Shown piece after piece: positions 1-7,305 of a stretch of 8,960 bases of DNA; the first letter of the stretch is position 1, and each line of letters opens with the position of its first letter. The position numbers were made by a program, and so were the translations under genes. The stretch spans positions 1-8,960 of the forward strand of contig JAQGHJ010000391.1 in assembly GCA_028288905.1 (NCBI GenBank), written 5' to 3'. A model generated the notes under the pieces. That model worked only from the letters and a program-made list of their open reading frames with translations. It was not told where the DNA came from and did no database searches. The DNA comes from Phycisphaerales bacterium (GTDB lineage Bacteria; Planctomycetota; Phycisphaerae; Tepidisphaerales; Tepidisphaeraceae).

Positions 1-3000
1 GGGTACGCCGGCGGCATGCGGGCCGTGTTCGAGCCCGGGCAGTACGCCCGGCTCGCGGCGGCGCTGCCGAGCGGCACAACCCCGCTCACCGCCTCGAACG
101 CGGCGGCCGCGCCGTACGCCAGCCGCGCGTACCAGTACGACTCCCAGCAGCGGGTGACGCAGGAGGTCGTCGCGGGCGTCGGGTCGACCCAGGGCACCGG
201 CGACGGCCGGGGCACGGTCACGTACGCGTACAGCACAAGCGCGAACGCGGACGGGTACAACGCCTGGAAGACGAAGACGGTCGAGACCCGGCCGGACGGC
301 GAGACGAACACGGTCTACACGAACTACATCGGCCGCACGATGCTCTGGGTCAAGGCGGACCACTCGGCCGGCCAGTCGTTCAGCGGCAAGCGGTTGGCGA
401 CGTTCTACCAGTACGACGCCGCCGGGCGGCTGGTGATGACCGCCCACCCGTCGGCGTTCAAGCCGGACACGGGCGGGAACCTGTGGGACGAGGCGTACGC
501 CGACCTGCTGCACGACCAGGGCGGCGGGGACTACGCGTACCTCGGGGACGACTTCGGGCAACTCGACCTGACGGCGTACGCGGCGGCCACGACGGCCACG
601 GCGACGGCGGCCGGGGACGTGACCGGGCTGCCGACGGCCACGTACACCCGCCGCGGGGACCGGGCTGGGTCGGCGTACGGCGGGGACCCGATCCAGCAGT
701 CGGCCACGCAGTATTACCTGCAGGCGTACACGCCGACCGGGACGGGCGGGGTGGCGATGACCGTCACGCCGGTGGCGGCCGAGTCGGTGTACCCGGACGC
801 GGTCGAGGGGACGCCCGGCACCGCCCGGACGACGGACTACGCCTACACCTACTTCGCCAGCTCCGTGAAAGTCGAGTCGGTGACGGTACAGCAACCGGTC
901 GTATCGACCGGCCGCAACGGCCCCGGCGGGTCGACCCGGGACACGGACGCCATGTACTTCGACGCCTACGGCCACCCGACGTGGACGAAGGACGCCGGCG
1001 GGTACCTCGGGTACACGGCTACCGACCCGGTGACCGGGGCGGCGACGACGGCGATCGCGGACGTCGACTCGGCCCAGACGACGACGTTCGCGGGCAAGCC
1101 GACCGGGTGGGCGACGCCGGCCGGCGGCGGGCTGCACCTGACGACACTCGTCCGGGTCGACGCCCTCGGCCGGCCGACGAAGGTGACGGACCCGAACGGG
1201 AACACGTCGTACACGGTGTACAAGGACGCGGCGCACGAGGTCCGCGCCTACCGCGGGTGGAACCCGACGACGCACACGGCCACCGGCCCGACCGAGATCG
1301 TGCGGGAGTACCGCCCGGCCGCCAACGCGGCGTCCGGCCAGCGGGCGGTGTACACGGAAACCCTGACCACGTCCGCGACCGCGGCGTACAACGCCACCAC
1401 GAACGAGCCGACCGGCACGGAGGCACCGTCGGCGGCGAACATCCAGTCGCTGTCGCGGGCGGTCACGAACAGCAGCGGGCAGGTGACGGACGCGCTGGCG
1501 TACTACTCCCTGGCCGGGGTGACGTACGCGGCCGCGACCGCGCTGCTGGGGACGGCGGGGAACGATTCCGCCTCCGGCAACTACCACCGGACGCAGTCCA
1601 AGTACGACGCGGCCGGCCGAAACAGCGTGCTGGTGAGCCCGACCGGGACGATCAGCCGGACCGTGTTCGACGGGTTCGGCAACGCGGCGGCCGTGTACGT
1701 CGGCACGAACGACGCCGGGGCGACGGACCTGGACCCGGACGGGTCCGGCGGCACCAACAACCTGGTGAAAGTCAGCGAGGCCGAGTACGACCAGTCGTGC
1801 GGGTGCCCGAACAGCAGCGGGGACGGCCGGGCAACCAAGGTGACGACGTACCCCGGCGGCGGGGCGGCGGCCCGGGTGACGCAGAACTACTACGACTGGC
1901 GGGGCCGGCTGGTGGCGACCAAGAGCGGCGTGCAGACGACGGAGGCGGACGACAACGCCCACCCGATCGCGTACGCCGACCTGAACAACCTCGGCCAGAT
2001 CACCGCCAGCTACGCGTACGACGGGGACGGGGTGGCGGTGACGGAGACGGCCGGGGTGCCGGTCAAGCCGTCGGCGTCGCTGCTGCGGGCCGAGACGGTG
2101 ACGAGTTACGACGAGCAACTGCGGCCGTACCGGACCCAAACCTACAGCGTCGACCCGTCGAGCGGCAGCGTGTCGAGCAACGCCCTGACGACGAACGTGT
2201 TCTACGACCGCCGGGGGCTCCTGGTCGAGACGGCCGCCCCGGGCGGGCTGGTGTCGAAAGCGACGATCGACGGGGCCGGGCGGGTGACGGCGGCCTACAG
2301 CACCGACGGCGGCGGGGACGCCGGGTGGGCGGACGCCGACGACGTGGCCGGCGACGCCGTGCTGGAGCAGGCGGAGTACGCCTACGACGCGGACGGGAAC
2401 GCGGTCCTGACCACGGCCCGCCAGCGGTTCCACGACGCGACGGCCACCGGGGCGCTCGGCGACCCCGGTTCGACGACGGCCCCGAAGGCCCGGGTGTACT
2501 ACTCGGCCGGGTACTACGACGCGGCCGACCGCCCGACCGCGTCTGTCGACGTCGGGACGGACGGCGGCACCGCGTACACGCGCCCGGGGTCTGCACCCGC
2601 CCGGTCCGACACCGCGCTCGTCACCAGCTACGCCTACGACGCCGCCGGCCGGGTGCAGGACGTGACCGACCCCCGCGGCCTCGTCACCCGGACGGCGTAC
2701 GACCTGCTGGACCGGACGACGAGCGCCACGGAGAACTACGTCGACGGCACTCCGTCCGCCGCGGACGACCGGATCACGCGGTACACCTACGACGGCGTCG
2801 ACCACGTCCTGACGATGACGGCCGACCTGCCGTCCGGCCAGCACGACCAGACGACGCAGTACGTGTACGGCGTCACCACCGCCGGCGGCAGTACGATCGC
2901 CAGCAACGGGCTGTTGAAGGAGGTCCGGTACCCGGACAAGACGACCGGGGCCGCCGGCACGGCGTCGACGGACAAGGAGCAGTACACCTACGACGCCGCC

Positions 3001-5292
3001 GGGGCGGCCAAGACGTTCACCGATCGCAATGGCACCGTCCACACGTACGGGTACGACGTGCTCGGGCGGACGCTGACCGACGCCGTGACGACGCTGGCGA
3101 CCGGGGTGGACGGGGCGGTTCGCCGGCTCCAGACCGCGTACGACACGCAGGGGAACGCGGCCCTGCTCACCAGCTACGACGCGGCGACCGGCGGGAACGT
3201 CGTCAACCAGGTGGCGCGGGCGTTCAACGGGCTCGGGCAACTGACGACCGAGTATCAGGCGCACGCCGGGGCGGTGAGCCCGCCGGCCACGCCGACGGTG
3301 CAGTACGCGTACACGGAGATGGCGTCCGGCGCGAACCACAGCCGCCTGACGGGCATGACGTACCCGGACGGCCGGGTGCTGCGGTACGAGTACAACAGCG
3401 GGCTGGACAGCAACATCAGCCGGGTTAGCACCCTGGCCGACGACAGTCCCGGGTCGGTCGGCACCCACCTGGCGGATTACTCCTACCTCGGCCTGGGCAC
3501 GATCGTCCGGGAGGGCCGGCCGGAGAACGGCACCGAGCTGACGTACGTCAAGCGGTCCGGCGAGTCGGACGGTGACGCCGGGGACCCATACACGGGTCTA
3601 GACCGGTTCGGCCGGGTCGTGGACCAGCGGTGGCTGGCGACGAGCAGCGGGACGGCGACCGACCGGTTCCGGTACGGGTACGACCGGGACGGGAACCCGC
3701 TGTACAAGGCGAACGACGTGCTGCCGGGGCTGAGCGAGCTGTACCACGCGAACGGGGCGGGCAACGGGTACGACGGGCTGAACCGGCTGGCCGAGTTCCG
3801 CCGGGGGGCGCTCACCGACGGGAACGCCGACGGCACGCCGGACACGGTGGCGACGGGGGACCTGTCGGCGCTATCCGGCGCGTCCCGGACCTGGGGCCTG
3901 GACGCGCTGGGGAACCAGTCCAGCACGTCGACCGACGGGACGACGACGACGCGGACGCACGACGACCGGAACGAGCTGACCGGCATCGGGTCCGCCACCC
4001 TGGCGTTCGACGCGAACGGGAACACGACGACCGACCAGCGGGGGCAGACCCTGACGTACGACGCGTGGAACCGCCTCGCGTCGGTCACCACCGGCTCGTC
4101 GACCGCCGCATACAAGTACGATGTCCTCGGCCGGCGGGTCCGCGAGGCCGCCGGGGCGGCCGTGACGGACCTGTACTACACGGCCGGGTGGCAGGTGGCC
4201 CAGGAGACGACTTCGGGCGGGGCCACGACCCAGTACGTGTGGGGCCTCGGGTACGTGGACGACTTGGTCGCCCGCGACCGGGACGCGGACGCTAACGCCG
4301 CGACCGGCGGGTACGGCCAGGCCGGGAGCGGGCGGGAGGAGCGGCTGTACGCCCAGCGGGACGCGAACCACAACGTCACCGCCCTGACGGACGTGTCGGG
4401 GGCCGTCGTCCAGCGGTTCGTCTACGACCCGTACGGACGGTCGACTATCTTGACCGCCGTCGGGGCCGCCACGTCAGGCGGGTACGACTGGGCATACCAG
4501 TTTCAGGGCGGGCGGCTAAATTCGATCACCGGGCACTACAGTTTCCGCATTCGGGATTATGACCCCAGTATCGAGCGATGGATTCAAAGTGATCCGTCGG
4601 TCTATATCGATGGGCTAAACACATATGCATTAGAATCGGCATCCCCGACGAAGTATTTGGATCCAAACGGTCTATCCACAGTAGACGCAGAATGCTGGAA
4701 CTTAATCCAACAATTTGAGAACACTGTAGAATCAGAGAAAGTCTTGCGAAAGAATGCTCAGGATGACTTGAAACTCGAAGGAAATCTTTTGAATCTCGCT
4801 CGATCCGAAGTGAATAGAGCCAATTCACTCAACGCTCTAAGGAGTGAATTACAAAATCTTCGTGAATGGCTTCAAACAGCACTAGATATTAAAAACGGAA
4901 CGAATAGTGCTAGTAGATTTGCGGCTGGGGGTGGGGGAGCCTTATTAATGACAAACATTATATATCGCGGAAATAGCTTAGGTCGGAAACTTATAACAGC
5001 ATCAAAGGTTGTAAGTGGCGTTGGGATTGCCGTGATGATAGGTGATATTGTAGTTGACAAAATTTATGAGCCAAAGAAGGTGATAGTTAAGTCGGCTCAG
5101 ATGGAAGGCGCGCTTGCTACTCTAGGGGATGAAGCCATACGAAACGCTGAGAATCTTACGGATCGGGCAGAAGAAGCGCGTGATAGAGCTAAGAGAGGAC
5201 TAAAAGCCGCCGACGATATGGCAGAACTGGCAACTCGGCTAGCATGGAAAATAGCTACCTATTGCGAAGAAAAAGCGAAGAGGGAGAAATGA
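1..5292 (+). CDS. RHS/YD-repeat polymorphic toxin-like protein, 5' partial
   Basis: The reading frame is open from the first base, so the ATG at 16 is probably internal and the N-terminus (secretion or anchoring region) lies outside the window. At least 1,758 residues are present. The body is a long series of YD/RHS repeats, for example YDAAGRL, YDWRGRLV, YDAAGRVQDVTDPRG, YDVLGRTL and YDAWNRLASV. In this family such repeats form a beta-shell that encloses a C-terminal effector. From about residue 1470 (YDPYGRS) to 1553 the sequence is the RHS-associated core, with DYDPSIERWIQSDP and P-x4-DPNGL. In characterised Rhs proteins this last motif marks the boundary, and often the autoproteolysis site, before the tip. 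A variable tip of about 205 residues follows. Asp/Gly/Asn-rich stretches such as DLDPDGSGG and DGNADGTPD look like possible calcium loops (inference). GC is high up to about 4515 and low afterwards. The RHS family call is very secure; toxicity and delivery route are inferred. Confidence 0.95.
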   Translation, partial: GYAGGMRAVFEPGQYARLAAALPSGTTPLTASNAAAAPYASRAYQYDSQQRVTQEVVAGVGSTQGTGDGRGTVTYAYSTSANADGYNAWKTKTVETRPDGETNTVYTNYIGRTMLWVKADHSAGQSFSGKRLATFYQYDAAGRLVMTAHPSAFKPDTGGNLWDEAYADLLHDQGGGDYAYLGDDFGQLDLTAYAAATTATATAAGDVTGLPTATYTRRGDRAGSAYGGDPIQQSATQYYLQAYTPTGTGGVAMTVTPVAAESVYPDAVEGTPGTARTTDYAYTYFASSVKVESVTVQQPVVSTGRNGPGGSTRDTDAMYFDAYGHPTWTKDAGGYLGYTATDPVTGAATTAIADVDSAQTTTFAGKPTGWATPAGGGLHLTTLVRVDALGRPTKVTDPNGNTSYTVYKDAAHEVRAYRGWNPTTHTATGPTEIVREYRPAANAASGQRAVYTETLTTSATAAYNATTNEPTGTEAPSAANIQSLSRAVTNSSGQVTDALAYYSLAGVTYAAATALLGTAGNDSASGNYHRTQSKYDAAGRNSVLVSPTGTISRTVFDGFGNAAAVYVGTNDAGATDLDPDGSGGTNNLVKVSEAEYDQSCGCPNSSGDGRATKVTTYPGGGAAARVTQNYYDWRGRLVATKSGVQTTEADDNAHPIAYADLNNLGQITASYAYDGDGVAVTETAGVPVKPSASLLRAETVTSYDEQLRPYRTQTYSVDPSSGSVSSNALTTNVFYDRRGLLVETAAPGGLVSKATIDGAGRVTAAYSTDGGGDAGWADADDVAGDAVLEQAEYAYDADGNAVLTTARQRFHDATATGALGDPGSTTAPKARVYYSAGYYDAADRPTASVDVGTDGGTAYTRPGSAPARSDTALVTSYAYDAAGRVQDVTDPRGLVTRTAYDLLDRTTSATENYVDGTPSAADDRITRYTYDGVDHVLTMTADLPSGQHDQTTQYVYGVTTAGGSTIASNGLLKEVRYPDKTTGAAGTASTDKEQYTYDAAGAAKTFTDRNGTVHTYGYDVLGRTLTDAVTTLATGVDGAVRRLQTAYDTQGNAALLTSYDAATGGNVVNQVARAFNGLGQLTTEYQAHAGAVSPPATPTVQYAYTEMASGANHSRLTGMTYPDGRVLRYEYNSGLDSNISRVSTLADDSPGSVGTHLADYSYLGLGTIVREGRPENGTELTYVKRSGESDGDAGDPYTGLDRFGRVVDQRWLATSSGTATDRFRYGYDRDGNPLYKANDVLPGLSELYHANGAGNGYDGLNRLAEFRRGALTDGNADGTPDTVATGDLSALSGASRTWGLDALGNQSSTSTDGTTTTRTHDDRNELTGIGSATLAFDANGNTTTDQRGQTLTYDAWNRLASVTTGSSTAAYKYDVLGRRVREAAGAAVTDLYYTAGWQVAQETTSGGATTQYVWGLGYVDDLVARDRDADANAATGGYGQAGSGREERLYAQRDANHNVTALTDVSGAVVQRFVYDPYGRSTILTAVGAATSGGYDWAYQFQGGRLNSITGHYSFRIRDYDPSIERWIQSDPSVYIDGLNTYALESASPTKYLDPNGLSTVDAECWNLIQQFENTVESEKVLRKNAQDDLKLEGNLLNLARSEVNRANSLNALRSELQNLREWLQTALDIKNGTNSASRFAAGGGGALLMTNIIYRGNSLGRKLITASKVVSGVGIAVMIGDIVVDKIYEPKKVIVKSAQMEGALATLGDEAIRNAENLTDRAEEARDRAKRGLKAADDMAELATRLAWKIATYCEEKAKREK
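4675..5292 (+). other. Variable C-terminal tip of the RHS protein (candidate effector domain)
   Basis: This is the part of the RHS protein after DPNGL, about residues 1554-1758. Its codon use is AT-rich, roughly 40-45% GC by eye, unlike the repeat body. Residues about 1559-1630 look like a long amphipathic helix or coiled coil rich in Glu, Asn, Leu and Arg. Residues about 1634-1683 are Gly-rich and hydrophobic, starting with AAGGGGALLM and including KVVSGVGIAVMIGDIVV, and could insert into a membrane. Residues about 1690-1758 are again a charged helical region rich in Ala, Glu, Arg and Lys. I see no nuclease, deaminase, ADP-ribosyltransferase or peptidase motif. The helix-hydrophobic-helix layout would suit a membrane-active toxin, but that is an inference. 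A structural or degenerate tip is also possible. Confidence 0.6.
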
Positions 5293-5324
5293 TGTTATGG
5301 TTGCAAGTCTCACGTTAACCAAGG

Positions 5325-5341
5325 GGCTTAGGAAGCAGACG
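5325..5341 (+). repeat. Left terminal inverted repeat of the IS
   Basis: The sequence GGCTTAGGAAGCAGACG matches the reverse complement of 6055-6071 at 14 of 17 positions. The pair lies just outside the transposase gene on both sides and best defines the ends of the element. The inner bases may extend the match with a small gap (both sides reach GGGC). Confidence 0.65.
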
Positions 5342-5355
5342 GACGGGCTGTTGGG

Positions 5356-6021
5356 TCACAACGGCTCTCGGCGGAGCATCTTCAGCAGCGTGCCGTAGAG
5401 GTCCCCTCGCCTCAAGTTGAACCGGTACTCGATCTCCTTCGGGTGGAAGTAGAAGGTGTCGCCGGAGACGCCGTTGCACTTGGCCGGGCGGCGCTTGGCG
5501 TAGCCCCAGAAGCTCCCGATCCCGTTGATGTGGCGGTTGCCGCGGGCGAATTGGTTCCGGCCGTGGTGGACGCGCAGGTGCTTCTCGTGCCCGACGTCGA
5601 CCAGGCCGTCGTAGCCGCGCCAGCCGTCGGAGTGGATGACGACGTGCGGCTTGACCTTGCCGCGGATCACGGCCGAAAGCGTCCGCTTCGAGCAGTCGGG
5701 CACGACCTCAGAATACACCCGCCCGCCCCGCTCGAAGATGCCGAAGACGCTCGTCTTGCCCCCGGCACCCCGCCCGCGCTTGCCCCGCACCCGGCGCGGG
5801 CCGAAGTAGCTCTCGTCGACCGAGACCTCGCCGCCCTTGAACGGCCGGCGGCGCTCGCACTCGTAGGGGAGCCGCTCGCGCAGGCGGAGGTAGATGTCGT
5901 TCACGGAGCGGACGGAGACGCCGCTCAGCCGCGCGGCGTCGGACGCGGTCAGGTCCAGGGCGAACAGGCGGACGAGGCGACGGAGCACCTCTTTGGAACG
6001 ATGGTAGTAGCGGTTCGACAC
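5356..6021 (-). CDS. IS1595-family (ISXO2-like DDE) transposase, probable catalytic mutant
   Basis: This is a 221-residue DDE transposase, about the full length of IS1016-type members. Residues about 25-50 form a helix-turn-helix (TASDAARLSGVSVRSVNDIY) for binding the IS ends. The ISXO2-like RNase H-fold domain follows: the first catalytic Asp is D69 in VSVDESYFGPRR, and the second is D132 in VIHSDGWRGYDGL. The third site is expected in the motif NGIExFW...K, but here it reads NGIGSFWGYAKRR. Position 169 is therefore Gly (GGG at 5515-5517) where Glu, or in some subgroups Asn or His, is expected; K176 is kept. One GAG-to-GGG change would explain it. The start is GTG; the in-frame upstream ATG at 6061-6063 is followed by a stop within six codons. 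The protein is probably unable to transpose by itself, although the element could be moved in trans. Confidence 0.88.
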   Translation of the reverse strand: MSNRYYHRSKEVLRRLVRLFALDLTASDAARLSGVSVRSVNDIYLRLRERLPYECERRRPFKGGEVSVDESYFGPRRVRGKRGRGAGGKTSVFGIFERGGRVYSEVVPDCSKRTLSAVIRGKVKPHVVIHSDGWRGYDGLVDVGHEKHLRVHHGRNQFARGNRHINGIGSFWGYAKRRPAKCNGVSGDTFYFHPKEIEYRFNLRRGDLYGTLLKMLRREPL

Positions 6022-6054
6022 GGCGGCACCGAGGTAGAAGATACCTTAAGCCCT

Positions 6055-6071
6055 CGCCTGCATCCTGAGCC
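6055..6071 (-). repeat. Right terminal inverted repeat of the IS
   Basis: Read on the minus strand this is GGCTCAGGATGCAGGCG, the partner of the left repeat with three mismatches. It lies upstream of the transposase start. A shorter competing match (GGGCTTA at 5324-5330 against 6053-6047) is less convincing. Confidence 0.65.
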
Positions 6072-6089
6072 TTCAGTCAAACCTGGTAT

Positions 6090-6380
6090 ATGTGTAGTCG
6101 AAGAAAAGAAGATTGTCTTGCCGCCCTTGGTGCTGTCGTTGGAACCCTCGCGAGCTTCGCTATGGACTTTGGGGCGGGATATGTCGCATTCCCCATATTG
6201 ATAGTTTGTTTCATTGCAATAGCTGGGTCGCTTGTTTTATCGGCAGTTCGCAATAGGAAAAACCGTTTGCGCCGAATGAGGCGCAAGGGCAAGATTTGCC
6301 TCCGATGCGGATACGATATCCGCGAGACTTTTCCCAAATGCCCCGAGTGCGGACGCAATTTTATAAAAAGTACTCTGTAG
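6090..6380 (+). CDS. Small two-helix membrane protein with C-terminal zinc ribbon
   Basis: This is a 96-residue protein. Two hydrophobic segments, about residues 9-26 and 31-53 (ending IVCFIAIAGSLVL), suggest a membrane hairpin. A strongly basic linker (RNRKNRLRRMRRKGK) follows, then a zinc ribbon with C70-x2-C73 and C84-x2-C87 in CLRCGYD...CPECG. Short membrane/zinc-ribbon proteins with this motif are common in planctomycetes and have no assigned function. Codon use is AT-rich like the RHS tip, and the strand is the same. Only the IS and about 50 bp separate it from the RHS stop. By position and composition it may be the tip's immunity-like partner, but this is an inference; it could equally be an unrelated housekeeping-type gene. 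No strong Shine-Dalgarno sequence precedes the ATG. Confidence 0.72.
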   Translation: MCSRRKEDCLAALGAVVGTLASFAMDFGAGYVAFPILIVCFIAIAGSLVLSAVRNRKNRLRRMRRKGKICLRCGYDIRETFPKCPECGRNFIKSTL

Positions 6381-6530
6381 GGAGAGGGCCAAATTTGGAA
6401 GAGAGCCGTCACTGATGGTTGCCGGAATACAATGGGGTTATCACTGATATTTTCCAGCTCGTGCCGGTTCGCCGTTCGTTCATCAGGAGTCACCACGAAG
6501 CCGCAGCCGCACGCGACTTGCATAACCCCG
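6381..6530. other. Intergenic transition from low to high GC
   Basis: No gene is visible. The AT-richer composition of the zinc-ribbon gene continues to about 6480 and then gives way to high-GC DNA. This marks the right edge of the low-GC island, just before the RHS remnant. No stem-loop followed by a T run was found for a terminator. Confidence 0.5.
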
Positions 6531-6814
6531 TACCTGTACAACCCGTACGGCGAAGCCGATACCGGCCCCCGCGGTGAGCCCCGCCCGTCCCACCGCCGTT
6601 CGCGGCTCGAGAAGTCAGGCTGCCACCCAGGACCGAGTTGTACGCTGCCCGGTGTCGGGGCCGCGCCCCGGGCCTCGGCCATTGGGAGCAGCTCGACCCG
6701 GCGGGGTACGTCGAGGGCGGGAGCCTGTACGCCTTCGGCGACGGGGGCGACGGGGGCGACGGTGCCCAGCCTCGAACGGCCGGCCCGGACGACGACGGCC
6801 GCCACCGCATGTGA
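6531..6814 (+). pseudogene. Decayed RHS-associated core fragment (orphan remnant)
   Basis: Two pieces of an RHS core appear in the right order but in different frames. At 6531-6557 the frame reads YLYNPYGEA, like the usual YDPYGE. From 6596 a second frame reads PFAAREVRLPPRTELYAAR and then, at 6677-6736, GLGHWEQLDPAGYVEG followed by GSLYAF. This corresponds to the family pattern F(T)GRE...GLYxxRARYY.P.LGRW.xxDPxGYxxGxNLYAY. The second frame is closed upstream by a stop at 6575-6577, so there is a frameshift between the pieces. After LYAF the expected VGNNPxxxxDPxG is missing, and the frame runs through a GDG repeat to a stop at 6812-6814. The orientation matches the large RHS gene. It looks like the scar of an orphan or displaced rhs 3' cassette. 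The motif match is good; the exact limits are uncertain. Confidence 0.72.
6737..6763 (+). repeat. Three 9-bp tandem repeats (GGCGACGGG)
   Basis: Two perfect copies of GGCGACGGG and a third with a final T lie directly after the LYAF motif of the RHS remnant. In frame they give Gly-Asp-Gly repeats. Slippage here may have helped replace the expected VGNNP segment. Confidence 0.75.
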
Positions 6815-7305
6815 CGGCAAGCCCGCCTGACGGCCAATTTCACTCTGGGCACCGGCCGGCCGCCGGGTACAGTGGTACTTGCGGGTTCCCCTTGCGCCCG
6901 CCCACTTCTCTTCCGCCGCCGCCCCCGCCCGCCCGCGGCCGCTGCTCCAAAATGTGACGGGCCGCGACAAACGCCGGGTTTGGACAAAGGACTCGGGCCG
7001 GTTTGCGTGGGCGATCGAGCGTCACTTCCCCATGCCGAGCCGGGGGTGGCGCGTCGTCCGGTAATGCCCTTCGGTGGTCTCGCGACGAGCGGAGGGCGGC
7101 ACGAGTCAAGGTAGTGGTTCGCCGTCACCTCGCTGGTCGGACCAAGTTGATGGCTTATCCCGTGACGACCGTGCCACCCAAGCTGCGAGCCACTGCCGCT
7201 CCGAATTGGGTCATTTTGAACAGAATTCGCTCGTTTTCGCCCTCTTTTCGTGCAATTCGGCGGAATTAGGCTGCCCGTCATCCTGGGCGGCGGTACGGAC
7301 GGGGG
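6815..7305. other. Gene-poor stretch
   Basis: No convincing coding region was found in about 490 bases. Short open frames exist on both strands, but their translations are low-complexity (Arg, Pro, Gly) and show no family motif. The part at about 6893-6942 is C-rich and pyrimidine-rich. From about 7200 composition becomes more AT-rich, with an 8-bp inverted repeat, before the gene at 7306. The stretch may be degraded coding DNA or an upstream control region for that gene. Confidence 0.5.
7201..7260. repeat. 8-bp inverted repeat CCGAATTG / CAATTCGG
   Basis: CCGAATTG at 7201-7208 is the exact reverse complement of CAATTCGG at 7253-7260. The 44-bp spacer is AT-richer than its surroundings and also contains GAATTC. 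The pair ends about 45 bp before the start of the small membrane protein. It could be an operator or promoter-associated element, but an 8-bp pair can arise by chance. Confidence 0.3.

Larger units (their letters stand above)
5325..6071. mobile_element. IS1595-family insertion sequence
   Basis: A single transposase gene on the minus strand is bracketed by imperfect inverted repeats that match at 14 of 17 positions. The element is about 747 bp, close to the size of the small IS1016-type members of the IS1595 family. It is high-GC, whereas the DNA on both sides (about 4515-5320 and 6072-6480) is AT-richer, which fits insertion into a pre-existing low-GC stretch. The family normally makes 8-bp target duplications. 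I could not find one: the flanks are AACCAAGG on the left and TTCAGTCA on the right. Either the insertion is old, a flank was rearranged, or the ends are misplaced by a few bases. Confidence 0.8.

Noticed and set aside
483..3428. Long + strand frame inside the RHS gene
   Set aside because: Arg/Gly/Asp-rich low-complexity translation in the +3 frame of a high-GC gene; a shadow without motifs.
5289..5318. ATGATG overlapping the RHS stop as a translationally coupled immunity gene start
   Set aside because: The frame ends after nine codons at TAA 5316-5318, before the IS begins, so the IS did not interrupt a gene starting here.
5317..6079. 8-bp target duplication flanking the IS
   Set aside because: The flanks (AACCAAGG and TTCAGTCA) do not match, and small shifts of the ends do not help.
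5443..6201. + strand frame opposite the transposase
   Set aside because: Ala/Val/Asp/Pro-rich shadow of the transposase gene.
6077..6970. Minus-strand open frame opposite the zinc-ribbon gene and RHS remnant
   Set aside because: No motifs; it lies antisense to the clear CxxC protein and to the RHS core remnant.
6879..7064. 61-codon + strand frame ending WAIERHFPMPSRGWRVVR
   Set aside because: The second half looks somewhat protein-like, but there is no family match and the first half is low complexity; not supported as a gene.
6840..7109. 89-codon minus-strand frame
   Set aside because: Arg/Pro/Gly-rich, with a poly-Gly run from the C-rich tract; no motif.
7216..7244. TTGAAC as a -35 box for the 66-residue gene
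   Set aside because: No acceptable -10 sequence at 16-18 bp spacing.
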